34,791 nt of DNA from Deltaproteobacteria bacterium (GCA_018433775.1 JAHDQN010000064.1:1-34791); one strand, 5' to 3'. Shown: positions 1 through 8,949, numbered from the stretch's first letter. Numbers and translations: made by a program. Notes: generated by a model not told the origin, from the letters alone.

Positions 1-1
1 A

Positions 2-88
2 GGCGAGGGGATTGGTACCATCCATGGTTACCTTGAAATCAAGGGATCTGCCCTTGTTGATGAAAGCGCTGGAGAATCAACCGTATAG
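2..88 (+). CDS. C-terminal end of an upstream gene (partial)
   Basis: An open frame enters from the left edge and stops at TAG 86-88. It encodes about 28 residues ending in ALVDESAGESTV. The stop is 20 bp before the ATG of the next gene, whose ribosome binding site follows directly, so the two may be co-transcribed. There is too little sequence to name a family, and the frame could be fortuitous. Confidence 0.4.
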   Translation, partial: GEGIGTIHGYLEIKGSALVDESAGESTV

Positions 89-108
89 TATTGAGGGGAG
101 GGGGTACA

Positions 109-2331
109 ATGATGTCCAGGAATAAGCTTGTTGTTTGTTTTTTTGTTTTTATTGTTTTCGGCATGGAATGTTGGGGTTATGAGAAAACAGAACACGCAAT
201 GATGAATGACTGGATACTGGAGCATTCTGTAAGTGGTTTTGATTTCGATCAGTATACGAGGCAGAGCCTGGGCATAGACGGAGGGATGAATGAAAGGACT
301 CTGCGGTATACTTATCTTTTCGACTGGTTGACGATCACGGGATATAGATCGCCTCTGGAGCTGATCGTCCGGGGGGGGATGGAAGAGGATGAGCCTTTCT
401 GGAGATGCAGGCATCACTTTCATGATCCCTTGCAGCCGTGGGATCAGGCCGGGTATCGTTATTCCGGCATCAGCGGGGAATCATCCATCCTCTGGGCGCA
501 ATTGGGAGCAGGGGAGCAGTCCTCGTGGAATGGCGGCAACTACAGCTGGCATGATGCTCGGGATTATTTCTACCATGCACTCACCGGCACGGATCATCAT
601 CAGAGGAACAAAGATCTGTACAGTACCTTTCTGGCCGTAGGACGCCTCATGCACCTGATCCAGGACAGCTCCTGCCCCGAGCATGTGCGAAATGATTCAC
701 ATGCGATTGGGGGGAGCGTGTATGAAGTGTTGTTGATGGAATATCACAGTGGCAGAATAGAAGGGAAGGAGATGTTTTTCCATGGCCTATTACAAAACAG
801 CCAGAATTACACATACCCGTTCTCTTTACCTGCACTCGATCTTGGTACCCTTCCCCCTGATGCACGGATCTCCATCGCCAGGATGGTGGACACGGACTGG
901 TATACGGGCGGCAATCCTGATGTCACCGTGAGTCCCCTCATCGGTCTGGCCGAATATACCAATGCGAATTTTCTCAGCCAGGGCAGGATTTTCTCTGGAT
1001 ATGACTATCCGAATCAAGACAGCAGCGTGACCAGGGAGCTGTACGTTATCACGGATCCAAGGGACAGCAATTCAACCATAGAAAGGGAGTATCTGACGAA
1101 GACCGGGGACGGCGACACGGGGTACAGGCTCTGTACGACATCGATCACCGGGGAATATCGGCTCGATATGCTAGACCCTGTCAAAATTTATCGGGTGAGC
1201 GCCCTGGATGACAACGTATTGGAAGATTATGCAGGACGGCTGGTCCCACGGGCGGTGACTTACTCCGCACAGCTTCTCAAGCACTTCTTCCGGGGCACCA
1301 TCGAGGTGTCGCTGCCCGATGACGGGGTTTATGCCTTCAGGGACAGCGAACCTGCCGACCCCAGGACCCAGGGATTCAACAGGGTGCGGCTGCTTGTCAG
1401 AAACACGGCCGATACCGGCGAGCTGATGCTGGGCGGTGACATCGACCTGGTCGTCCAGTACAGGTTTCTGACAGACAGTGAAGACCCCGCCGATCCCGCA
1501 GCATGTGCAAGGGACCCTCTCACAAACGAAAGTTATGCGGATTTATCTCATTTTCATTTCAGCAATCCACTGTATATCGTGAAATCTTATCCAGGAAATA
1601 CCAGTTGTGAAGTAATTAAACCCGGGGAAGCAACTCTTCTGGAATTTGACCTCAGCGATGAGGAGATCCCCCTTTGGGCTGTAGATGTGAGGTTTTTCGT
1701 CGTCTATAAGGGAAGGTTGGGCAACGAGGGAGAATATGTGGAAGAGGATGCCGTGTGCGTGGGATATAAAGACGTCTCCGAGCCCACACCGATCATATTC
1801 GCCAATAGTGACGACATTTTTTGTTATGATGAGAGATGGTGGTATGATCTGGACAATGATGACAACTTGCAGGCACTGAGATCGATGTATGACACCGATC
1901 ACTGCATCCAATCAATGAGTGTGCTTGACATTCTGGATCTTGAAATCACATTCACGCCAAAGGGAGTGGAGCCTTCTGCCACACCGTTCTACACGGTAAG
2001 TAAGATCGAGCCGGGGAAGTATAAGAGGTGGTACCTGATAACCGACTATAACGCTGAGCTGCATCATTTCTCGCCTTCATACGATAGTAGTGAGGACAGT
2101 ATCCCCGAGGTTGATATCGGGATGAGCAATGGATGGTCATATAAAGAGGAAAGACCCGTATGGAAGTATCCGGTTTTCACCGAGTATAGGGGGGTCGAGT
2201 TCTGGGTCGAGAAAGTGTTGGTACTTCCGTGTCCAAGCTGTGAAGGGGGGGATGATTGTACTGAATGCTCTGTTGATACGATCGATGAAGATCAATATCT
2301 TGTTCCAATCGGGGCGTCTTCGATCCCGTAA
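109..2331 (+). CDS. Exported zinc phospholipase C / S1-P1 nuclease-like protein
   Basis: A 740-residue protein. I chose ATG 109 because the purine-rich tract GAGGGGAGGGGG ends 5 bp upstream; an in-frame TTG at 91 lies before that site. The N-terminus (MMSRNKLVVCFFVFIVFGM) is a typical signal peptide, so the product is exported. The first 250 residues carry His/Asp clusters typical of zinc-dependent phospholipase C / S1-P1 nuclease folds: HAMMNDW, RHHFHDP, and GRLMHLIQD followed by PEHVRNDSH. The remaining ~450 residues look like beta-rich, Ig-like material without a motif I recognise, and they end in a Cys-rich tail (CPSC, CTEC). Family proteins cleave phosphate esters using three zinc ions; the true substrate here is unknown. 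Base composition is more AT-rich than the genes to the right. The fold class is fairly secure, the activity is not. Confidence 0.65.
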   Translation: MMSRNKLVVCFFVFIVFGMECWGYEKTEHAMMNDWILEHSVSGFDFDQYTRQSLGIDGGMNERTLRYTYLFDWLTITGYRSPLELIVRGGMEEDEPFWRCRHHFHDPLQPWDQAGYRYSGISGESSILWAQLGAGEQSSWNGGNYSWHDARDYFYHALTGTDHHQRNKDLYSTFLAVGRLMHLIQDSSCPEHVRNDSHAIGGSVYEVLLMEYHSGRIEGKEMFFHGLLQNSQNYTYPFSLPALDLGTLPPDARISIARMVDTDWYTGGNPDVTVSPLIGLAEYTNANFLSQGRIFSGYDYPNQDSSVTRELYVITDPRDSNSTIEREYLTKTGDGDTGYRLCTTSITGEYRLDMLDPVKIYRVSALDDNVLEDYAGRLVPRAVTYSAQLLKHFFRGTIEVSLPDDGVYAFRDSEPADPRTQGFNRVRLLVRNTADTGELMLGGDIDLVVQYRFLTDSEDPADPAACARDPLTNESYADLSHFHFSNPLYIVKSYPGNTSCEVIKPGEATLLEFDLSDEEIPLWAVDVRFFVVYKGRLGNEGEYVEEDAVCVGYKDVSEPTPIIFANSDDIFCYDERWWYDLDNDDNLQALRSMYDTDHCIQSMSVLDILDLEITFTPKGVEPSATPFYTVSKIEPGKYKRWYLITDYNAELHHFSPSYDSSEDSIPEVDIGMSNGWSYKEERPVWKYPVFTEYRGVEFWVEKVLVLPCPSCEGGDDCTECSVDTIDEDQYLVPIGASSIP

Positions 2332-2353
2332 GAAATCCTGGGATGTTTGATGG

Positions 2354-2727
2354 ATGGCCTTTATCGATACTCATGAAGCCTTTTCCCGGGCACCCCGGGG
2401 GCTCGTAAGCGTCACGCTCAAGGCCGGCAGCCCCTTGCCCGGAGGTGAGGCATTGGAGGGCGGGAGTACAACTCTCGTGGTGAAATACCGCCGGGTTTCG
2501 AGCAGAGATCCGTTAAGGACTATGACGGGTCGAACCCCATCCTGGGAGAGGTCCTCGGCATCGTGAAGTCATATAACGGCGGCTCGGCGCATGCCGTCCT
2601 CACGGTCAGACCTCTGAGGCTCGAAATCAACCTGGGCAGACACATTCCGAAGTGTCTCATGAAGTTGCATGGGGAAGACGGCAGAATATTGATGGTCCAT
2701 CTTTCGTGTCAGGTGATTTGGACATGA
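2354..2727 (+). pseudogene. Frameshifted remnant of a secreted-protein domain
   Basis: Two adjoining open frames read as one protein segment broken by a single-base shift near 2486-2492. The first part, from ATG 2354, ends ...TLVVKYR. The second, in the next frame, continues PPGFEQRSVKDYDGSNP..., includes VLTVRPLRLEINLGR and stops at TGA 2725-2727. Both halves have natural composition, and the join gives a continuous beta-rich domain. No ribosome binding site precedes 2354, and the frame opens just after a TGA at 2348. I read it as the decayed C-terminal part of a protein like its upstream neighbour. A sequencing error in an intact small gene is the alternative. Confidence 0.45.
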
Positions 2728-2850
2728 GCGGGAAGCTGCCGGATTGATTGTCAGGGTCGCTCGGCCGCGAGCGTTCCCGGTGCATTCTCCCTGGTATGCC
2801 CGCCCGGTTTTTTTCAGTATTTCCTCAGAACCGCATATCAACCAGGATGT

Positions 2851-3231
2851 CTAATCTCTGTTTGTAAATCTTTTTCTCAGGGTGACGACTCCCACGATGC
2901 CTGTTCCGAGAAGAAGCATGGTGGCAGGCTCCGGAACCGGCGCTGTTGCTTCCTGATCGCCTGTCCCGATGTCGAGATAATCATCGGAGCCGGGTAAACC
3001 GTCCGGAAGGGGGGGTTCGCCGCTTCCTTCTCCTGTCTGAGATCCTCCCGGATACGGGTCGATCGTGTCCTGGATGATGTTCAAATCTGAGAAGGTATTC
3101 AAGGCGCTCCAATTGATGTCAGCGTACAATCTGGAAATATCGGTGATCCCGAAGTCCAATGCCGATGAAATGCCCGGGCACACGGCGATGAATAGTCCTG
3201 CCAACAAACAAATCGTGATATTCTTCATCAT
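2851..3231 (-). CDS. Small PEP-CTERM sorting-domain protein
   Basis: A 126-residue exported protein. The N-terminus (MMKNITICLLAGLFIAVC) is a signal peptide ending near SSA-LDF. The C-terminus has the full PEP-CTERM tripartite signal: PEP at residues 100-102, a hydrophobic helix (TMLLLGTGIVGVVTL) and a basic tail (RKRF). Such proteins are recognised and cleaved by an exosortase in the inner membrane and delivered to the envelope or the exopolysaccharide matrix. The mature middle is only ~75 residues, acidic and rich in Gly, Pro and Asp, with no known fold. The start has a good site (GAGGAGAC) 6 bp upstream, and a sigma-54-type promoter lies at 3264-3279. No exosortase gene lies in the window. 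Confidence 0.85.
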   Translation of the reverse strand: MMKNITICLLAGLFIAVCPGISSALDFGITDISRLYADINWSALNTFSDLNIIQDTIDPYPGGSQTGEGSGEPPLPDGLPGSDDYLDIGTGDQEATAPVPEPATMLLLGTGIVGVVTLRKRFTNRD

Positions 3232-3263
3232 TGCTGTCTCCTCTGCTGCAATAGCCCATTCTT

Positions 3264-3279
3264 AGCATAGAGGATGCCA
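3264..3279 (-). promoter_or_regulatory. Sigma-54 (-24/-12) promoter of the PEP-CTERM gene
   Basis: On the minus strand the site reads TGGCATCCTCTATGCT. Against the RpoN consensus TGGCACGNNNNTTGCW the GG and GC dinucleotides have exact spacing, and nine of the twelve defined positions match. The predicted start near 3253 leaves a ~20-nt leader containing the ribosome binding site. PEP-CTERM genes in PrsK/PrsR systems are known to be RpoN-dependent, which agrees with this placement. Confidence 0.6.
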
Positions 3280-3509
3280 GACCGGAATGTTTGCATAACG
3301 TATGGAAAACGTGGATGAAAATACGATAAAGAGGGATTTCAACGGGATAATCAATACTGTAAAATAGAACATGAATACCACTTATGGGAAATTTATTACA
3401 CACCCACAGATTTGGGAATTTCCGTGCAAGGGGTCCATAGTCAGGGCAGGGTGCAAAGAATTCCACTGGCAATGGCCCCCCGGGTCTTCTGCCCCGAGGG
3501 GCAGCATGT

Positions 3510-4403
3510 TTATGGCAAACGAGGAAGGGCTATGTGGGAAATATTTTTCATAAAAGAGCGGAGCGGGACTGCCCTTGCCGGTGGAGCGATCTGCAGCGAG
3601 GCGGGTAAGACGGCGTCAGCTGAGAGGGTAATATCGGCCAACTCAAGCAGGTAATCAAAACTTTCAGGGTTTTCCCCTTCCGTATATTCCATCTGTATTT
3701 TCACAAGACCCGCATCCCTGCCGAACCACATGGTACCGGAGCCGGTGAGTGTTGTTGTCGATCCTCCTATGGTTTCCTCCGAAAATGATTCGGTCGCTAT
3801 TCTGAGGGCCTCATACGTGCTTCCGAGAACCGAAACCGACACGATGTCCAGCGGGGTTATGCTCGTAGTGATCGTCCTGGCACCGACTTCGACCGGGGGA
3901 TCGCTGTGGTCGAAGAGAATCTCCTCGATCGTGGATTCGTATTCCCGGCCGGCAACCACTGATTCGGGTTCCTCGTCATCAATGGTGCTGTAGTCGACAT
4001 TGGTGAACAACCACACGGGCGGCTCGGCGGAGTACCGTTGATCGTCTATGATTTCTTCACCCTCAGGGGTATAGTAGATCAGCCCTGTGGTATCGGTGCA
4101 GCTGGAAAGATCATCCCCCCTGGTAACCGTTTCAAGGATATGCGGGTTGCCTTCCAGCCCATCGAGGGCTTCATAGTTGTACTGATCGGGGATGTCGGTG
4201 TTTTCAAGGGTGAAGGCGCTTTTCTTATAGTATGGGGAGTTGGCCGCGACAGTAACCTTATAAATCATTTCGTCGCCGTCGCCCGGCTGATAATAGAAAG
4301 GCCCTGTATCGATGACGGTTTCCCCGCCGCCACCGCTGCTGCTCCCTCCCCCGCACGAGGTGATGAGGAACAGGGCGGTACACAGCACTGACAAATAACG
4401 CAT
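3510..4403 (-). CDS. Putative outer-membrane or periplasmic lipoprotein
   Basis: A 297-residue protein of unknown function. ATG 4403 is chosen because AGGGAGGAG precedes it at normal spacing and because it starts a clear type II signal peptide with lipobox LITS-C. An upstream in-frame ATG (4466) would add 21 residues with no signal character. After the lipidated Cys comes a flexible GGGSSSGGGG linker, then a Thr/Ser/Glu-rich, probably beta-sheet domain with many YxxxxxE segments and no motif I recognise. It lies downstream of nothing obvious on its strand and is divergent from the GH57 operon. It could be a surface-anchored substrate or adhesion protein; I do not assign a function. Confidence 0.7.
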   Translation of the reverse strand: MRYLSVLCTALFLITSCGGGSSSGGGGETVIDTGPFYYQPGDGDEMIYKVTVAANSPYYKKSAFTLENTDIPDQYNYEALDGLEGNPHILETVTRGDDLSSCTDTTGLIYYTPEGEEIIDDQRYSAEPPVWLFTNVDYSTIDDEEPESVVAGREYESTIEEILFDHSDPPVEVGARTITTSITPLDIVSVSVLGSTYEALRIATESFSEETIGGSTTTLTGSGTMWFGRDAGLVKIQMEYTEGENPESFDYLLELADITLSADAVLPASLQIAPPARAVPLRSFMKNISHIALPRLP

Positions 4404-4726
4404 GATCTCCTCCCTTGCATGGCGCTGTCCTGCACTGACAGAATCGGCAGGATGGACTTTTTTCATAAGGGGAAATACGATTCGATCAATTTGGCATAGA
4501 GGCGTTTGCCCGCCCCAGGTTCTGTCATATTATGAGCTCTTATGGCCATGAACGTGCAAATGTTTGTTCTTCGATGGCAGGGGCCTTTGACGGACAAGCC
4601 CTACGACCGGCTTCAAGCCGCAAGCATAAGGGGATGTGGCCCTTTCTGCAAGGCCCTTAAAAAGCGGACTTGAGATGAAAGATTCAAAAGATTCATATGG
4701 TGTATGAGCGCCGGTCTCTTTTTGGA
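4404..4726. other. Divergent intergenic region without a gene
   Basis: This gap of more than 300 bp separates the minus-strand lipoprotein from the plus-strand GH57 operon. Short open frames here lack start context and natural composition. I found no RNA gene and no convincing riboswitch. The right edge carries the promoter candidate listed separately. Confidence 0.5.
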
Positions 4727-4756
4727 TTGATGGGAGCCCGGGGTTATATCTATAGT
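4727..4756 (+). promoter_or_regulatory. Candidate sigma-70 promoter of the GH57 operon
   Basis: TTGATG (4727-4732) and TATAGT (4751-4756) are separated by 18 bp. The -10 box matches five of six consensus bases and the -35 box four. The predicted transcript start near 4763 lies before the ribosome binding site of the ATG at 4783, and after the alternative ATG at 4759. This also supports the start chosen for the first gene. Confidence 0.4.
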
Positions 4757-4782
4757 TAATGAACGGTGAGCGGAGGGAGAGT

Positions 4783-6909
4783 ATGAGGGAGGTCGCGGTC
4801 GGATTCCTGTGGCACATGCACCAGCCCTACTACAAAAATCCGGTCACCAGGACCTACCTGCTGCCGTGGGTGCGGCTGCACTCGGTGCGGGGGTATTACG
4901 ATATGATCGCCCTGCTCGAGGAATACCCGGAAGTGGCCTGCACCTTCAATCTCGTGCCCTCGCTGCTCTCACAGGTCATCGATTACACTGACAAGGGTCT
5001 TCGCGACACGGACTTTCTGCTCTCCGAAAAAAGACCGGCCGATCTTACCTTTGATGAAAAAAAACAGATCATCACCCGCTTTTTCATGGGCAGCTTCCCG
5101 ACCCTCATCGCACCCTTTCCACGGTACAAGAACCTGCTGGAAAAACGCGGGGAGCCGGGCAGGGAGGGCGGGTTCGATGCAGGGGTGAAGCACTTCAGCG
5201 ACCAGGACATCCTCGATCTCCAGGTGCTGTTCAATCTCACATGGATAGGCTTCATGGGGAGAAAAGACAGAAATATCGCCGACCTGATCAGGAAGGGCAG
5301 ATCCTACACCGAATCCGACAAGGCCTTTGTGCTCGCCTTTCACATCGAGACGATGAAAAAGATCGTCCCCCTGTATAAAAACGCCTGCCGGGCGGGCCGG
5401 ATCGAGATCACCATGTCCCCCTTCTACCACCCCATTGGCCCTCTGCTCATGAATGTCGGCTATGCCCTGCGCTCCATGGACACCCCCTTGCCTGCCGAGC
5501 CGTTCTCCCATCCCGAGGATCTCGATGTCCAGATCGCCCGGGCCATGGACTACCACGAGTCGCTCTTCGGGGTCCGGCCAAAGGGACTCTGGCCCCCGGA
5601 AGGGTCGGTGTGTCCTGAGATGGTCCAGGTTCTGGCAGGGCATGGGATCCGGTGGATCGCTTCCGACGAGGACATCCTCTTTGCCAGCCTCAGGCAGGCC
5701 CGGACCGGGGTCGGCCTCTATCGGCCCTATGCCGTTGAATACGGGACCTCTGAAATAGGCATGTTCTTCCGGGACCGGTCTCTGTCGGACAACATCGGGT
5801 TCGTATATGCGAAGAATCCGCCGGAACAGGGAGCGGAAAATTTCATCGGCTATCTGAAAAATATCGCCAAGGGTGCCAAGGCGTACGACTTCAATCCCTT
5901 CGTTGCGGTCATCCTCGATGGAGAAAACCCCTGGGAGTATTACCCGGACGGCGGCGAGCGGTTTCTGAGGCTGCTCTACGAGAAGCTGGACGAATCTCCC
6001 GAGGTGAGAACCGCCCGATACAGTGACTTTCTCGACCGGAATCCCCCCGGAGAACGCATCGTCAGCCTCTACACCGGCTCGTGGATCAACCACAATTTCG
6101 CCATATGGATCGGCCATGATGAAGACCGGAGGGCCTGGGAGATGCTCGCCCGGACGCGAAGGTACCTGGAGGAGAAGGGTGACGACGCCCGGCCCCTTGC
6201 CTGGGAAGAGGTGTTCATCGCGGAGGGGAGTGACTGGTTCTGGTGGTATGGAGAGGACTTCAGCTCGGCCAATGACGAAGATTTCGACAACCTCTTCAGG
6301 CTCCACCTCTCGAACTGCTACCGGCTGCATGGCGACCTTCCTCCTTTAGAGTTGTCGCAGAGCATCATCACGCACCACGAGGTGGTTCCCGTGCGCTCGC
6401 CCTCGGGGTTCATCAGCCCGGTGATCGACGGGCAGGTCTCCCATTTCTACGAATGGCTCAAGGCCGGGTGCTATGCCCCGCCGGGTACGTCCACGAGCAT
6501 GTACCGGCGCAAGCCGCTCATGTCCAGGCTCTTTTATGGGTTCGACCGCGAGAACCTCTTTGTCCGGCTGGACTTTTCCGCTGCGCCCGGAAACGGCACG
6601 ATATGTCTGCACGTGGTATCTCCGGGTGAATATGTGGTATATGCACCGCTTAAGGGAGATATCATGAGCATCCATACCGTCTCGGGCAAAACACGGGAAA
6701 AGAAGGCGGAGCTTCAGGGCGTGGCCTGCCGCAGTATCCTGGAGCTGAAGGTGCCCTTTGCCGTGCTGGATGCAGGCCTGTCGCAGCGGATGCGGTTTTT
6801 CCTCACGATTCACGAAGGGGACCTCGAAATCGAGAGACATCCGGCGACCGGGGTGTTATCATTCAGCATACCGGACGAAAAATTCGAAAGGATCATGTGG
6901 CATGTCTGA
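4783..6909 (+). CDS. Glycoside hydrolase family 57 alpha-amylase-like enzyme
   Basis: A 708-residue cytoplasmic enzyme with no signal peptide. ATG 4783 is preferred over 4759 because GGAGGGAG sits 5 bp upstream of it. The family's conserved regions appear in order: HMHQPYY (residues 11-17), GRIEITMSP (~205), GLWPPEGS (~267-274, with the candidate nucleophile Glu) and ILDGENPWEYY (~379, with the candidate acid/base Asp). The C-terminal ~250 residues resemble the helical and beta domains of larger GH57 proteins. The family cleaves or rearranges alpha-1,4-glucans. The stop overlaps the next GH57 gene by 8 bp, so the two enzymes are translationally coupled and probably act on the same intracellular glucan. 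Exact specificity (amylase, amylopullulanase or transferase) cannot be set from sequence alone. Confidence 0.85.
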   Translation: MREVAVGFLWHMHQPYYKNPVTRTYLLPWVRLHSVRGYYDMIALLEEYPEVACTFNLVPSLLSQVIDYTDKGLRDTDFLLSEKRPADLTFDEKKQIITRFFMGSFPTLIAPFPRYKNLLEKRGEPGREGGFDAGVKHFSDQDILDLQVLFNLTWIGFMGRKDRNIADLIRKGRSYTESDKAFVLAFHIETMKKIVPLYKNACRAGRIEITMSPFYHPIGPLLMNVGYALRSMDTPLPAEPFSHPEDLDVQIARAMDYHESLFGVRPKGLWPPEGSVCPEMVQVLAGHGIRWIASDEDILFASLRQARTGVGLYRPYAVEYGTSEIGMFFRDRSLSDNIGFVYAKNPPEQGAENFIGYLKNIAKGAKAYDFNPFVAVILDGENPWEYYPDGGERFLRLLYEKLDESPEVRTARYSDFLDRNPPGERIVSLYTGSWINHNFAIWIGHDEDRRAWEMLARTRRYLEEKGDDARPLAWEEVFIAEGSDWFWWYGEDFSSANDEDFDNLFRLHLSNCYRLHGDLPPLELSQSIITHHEVVPVRSPSGFISPVIDGQVSHFYEWLKAGCYAPPGTSTSMYRRKPLMSRLFYGFDRENLFVRLDFSAAPGNGTICLHVVSPGEYVVYAPLKGDIMSIHTVSGKTREKKAELQGVACRSILELKVPFAVLDAGLSQRMRFFLTIHEGDLEIERHPATGVLSFSIPDEKFERIMWHV

Positions 6910-8947
6910 AAAGATCTATCTGGCCTTCTGTGTTCACTCTCACCAGCCGGTGGGAAATTTCCCCAGCGTCTTCGAGAAGGGCGCCCGGGACTGCTATCTG
7001 CCGCTCTTGCGCATATTGAATGAATATCCCGACATCACCATGACGCTGCACTACACCGGCCCGCTGTGGGAGTGGTTCGACGAGCACGAGCCGGAGTTCT
7101 TCACGCTCCTGAACGCCCTGGTGGACCGCTCCCAGGTGGAGCTCATGGGGGGAGGGTTCTTCGAGCCCATCATGCCGGTGATCCCCGAGGCCGACGCCCA
7201 CGACCAGATCGAGCACATGAGCGAGTATCTCCAGGCGCGTTTCGGTTCCAGGCCCCGGGGCCTGTGGTGCGCCGAGCGGATATGGGACCCGGGGATTCCA
7301 AAAAAAATTTCCGGCTTCGGCATCGAATACACCCTGCTGGACGACAGCCATTTTCTCTCCGCAGGGCTTTCTCCCGACGATGTCCACGGGTATTTCATCA
7401 CCGAGCGCGAGGGCTTCTCCCTGAAGGTATTTCCCATCGACATGCGGCTTCGCTATCTCATCCCCTTTCGCCAGCCCCACGAGGTGATCGATTACCTCCT
7501 GCAGATGAGACAAAAGGGCGTGAAGATACTCACCTACGGAGACGACGGCGAGAAGTTCGGCATGTGGCCGGGCACCCATAAGTGGGTGATCGAGGAAGGC
7601 TGGCTCAGGCGGTTTTTCGACGAGATCCGCAAACATTCCTCCGAGATCGAACTCGTGCCCTTACACCGCGTGGTGGACAGCTTCCCCCCCAACGGGCTCG
7701 TCTATCTTCCCACGGGCTCGTACCAGGAGATGATGGAGTGGAGCCTGTTCGCAGAGCAGGGGAGACAGTATGAGGATCTCGTGAAAAAGGCCCGGGACAA
7801 CGGGGCCTGGGACCGCCAGCGGGCCTTCCTGAGAGGGGGGGTGTGGGACAACTTCCTTGCAAAGTATCCCGAGTCCAACCTCATGCACAAAAAGGGCATG
7901 AAAGTGAGCAATCTGGTGCGAAAGTTCGGTCCCTCACGGGATGCGCTCCGCCATCTCCTCATGGCCCAGACCAACTGCCCCTACTGGCACGGGCTCTTCG
8001 GCGGGGTCTATATCAGCTCGCTCAGGCACGCGGTGTACAAAAACCTGCTCACCGCTGAGTCGCTCATCGACGAAAAGCGCTTCAGCAACGATACCTGGCG
8101 CGTGGAGCGGGTGGACCACAACCTCGACGGCGCCGAGGAAATCCTGGTGTCCGGGAGGAAGTTCAACTGCTACTTCTCTCCGCGGCACAGCGGATCCCTT
8201 TTCGCCCTCGAGGACAAGTCGGCCAGGTACAATTTCTCCAACATCCTCATGCGACACGAGGAGACTTATCACCGGAATATCCGGCATCCGGAAAGGAAGT
8301 CTGCGGACAATCACACGGGAGAGCCGCTTTCCATCCACGATCTCCCCCATGAAACGCCCCGGGAGTTCCAGGACCTCCTGATCTACGATACCTACCCCAA
8401 GTATTCGTTTCTGACCCATTGCCTCGATGCACCTCCCGACTGGGACCGGCTGCTGAAGAGGAATCAGATGGAAAACTCGCTGAGCGCAGGCCTTCCCTTT
8501 GCATATGTCTCTCACGGCGAGTCGGACGAATGCTTTACGCTCTGCTTTTCAGCCCGGCAAGAAGGGCTGGGCATCGAGAAGACCTACCGCCTTTTCAAGG
8601 AGGGACAGGTCAGGGTGTCGCACGCGCTTGAGACATCCCTTGAGGATGCGTGGCTCGGCGTCGAGTTCAACTTCATGATCATCTCCGGACAGAGGCCCCT
8701 GGTGAACGGGGATGAGATGGAGAAGGACCGGGGGAGGTTTCGGGCCGACCGTCTCGAGCTTAAAGACGACATAAGCGGTGCAGGCCTCTCGATATCCTCC
8801 GATGCTCAGTGGGACGTCTGCGTGGTCCCGATCGAATGCATCTCCCAGAGTGAAGAGGGATTCGAGAAGACCTTTCAGGGCTGGAGTCTCTACTGGATGA
8901 GAAAGGTGCAGGGGGATATCCCCGAGATCGTGCTCGAGGTCGGCTGA
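6902..8947 (+). CDS. GH57 4-alpha-glucanotransferase / alpha-amylase
   Basis: A 681-residue cytoplasmic enzyme. ATG 6902 lies inside the end of the previous gene with GAAAGGA upstream. Motifs match the Thermococcus litoralis 4-alpha-glucanotransferase type: HSHQP (12-16), LWCAERIW with Glu125 (nucleophile, aligned to Glu123) and TYGDDGEKFGMWP with Asp214/Asp215 (acid/base, aligned to Asp214). A conserved GGVYISSLRHA segment follows, and the C-terminal beta-domain (after about residue 400) is typical of this subfamily. The enzyme transfers or releases maltooligosaccharide units. Together with the upstream GH57 enzyme and the GalT-like enzyme 2 bp downstream, it suggests a glycogen or maltodextrin turnover operon. 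Confidence 0.88.
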   Translation: MSEKIYLAFCVHSHQPVGNFPSVFEKGARDCYLPLLRILNEYPDITMTLHYTGPLWEWFDEHEPEFFTLLNALVDRSQVELMGGGFFEPIMPVIPEADAHDQIEHMSEYLQARFGSRPRGLWCAERIWDPGIPKKISGFGIEYTLLDDSHFLSAGLSPDDVHGYFITEREGFSLKVFPIDMRLRYLIPFRQPHEVIDYLLQMRQKGVKILTYGDDGEKFGMWPGTHKWVIEEGWLRRFFDEIRKHSSEIELVPLHRVVDSFPPNGLVYLPTGSYQEMMEWSLFAEQGRQYEDLVKKARDNGAWDRQRAFLRGGVWDNFLAKYPESNLMHKKGMKVSNLVRKFGPSRDALRHLLMAQTNCPYWHGLFGGVYISSLRHAVYKNLLTAESLIDEKRFSNDTWRVERVDHNLDGAEEILVSGRKFNCYFSPRHSGSLFALEDKSARYNFSNILMRHEETYHRNIRHPERKSADNHTGEPLSIHDLPHETPREFQDLLIYDTYPKYSFLTHCLDAPPDWDRLLKRNQMENSLSAGLPFAYVSHGESDECFTLCFSARQEGLGIEKTYRLFKEGQVRVSHALETSLEDAWLGVEFNFMIISGQRPLVNGDEMEKDRGRFRADRLELKDDISGAGLSISSDAQWDVCVVPIECISQSEEGFEKTFQGWSLYWMRKVQGDIPEIVLEVG

Positions 8948-8949
8948 AC

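Noticed and set aside
3489..3504. CTGCCCC-GA-GGGGCAG hairpin after the lipoprotein gene
   Set aside because: The 7-bp stem has a 2-nt loop and no U-tract on either strand, so it is unlikely to be a terminator.
4416..4431. Sigma-54-like AGGACAGCGCCATGCA upstream of the lipoprotein gene
   Set aside because: GG/GC spacing is right, but the transcript would start about 2 bp before the ATG and exclude its ribosome binding site.
4969..6330. Minus-strand open frame of 453 codons opposite the first GH57 gene
   Set aside because: It is antisense shadow of a gene with complete GH57 motifs, with no plausible start site or family signature.
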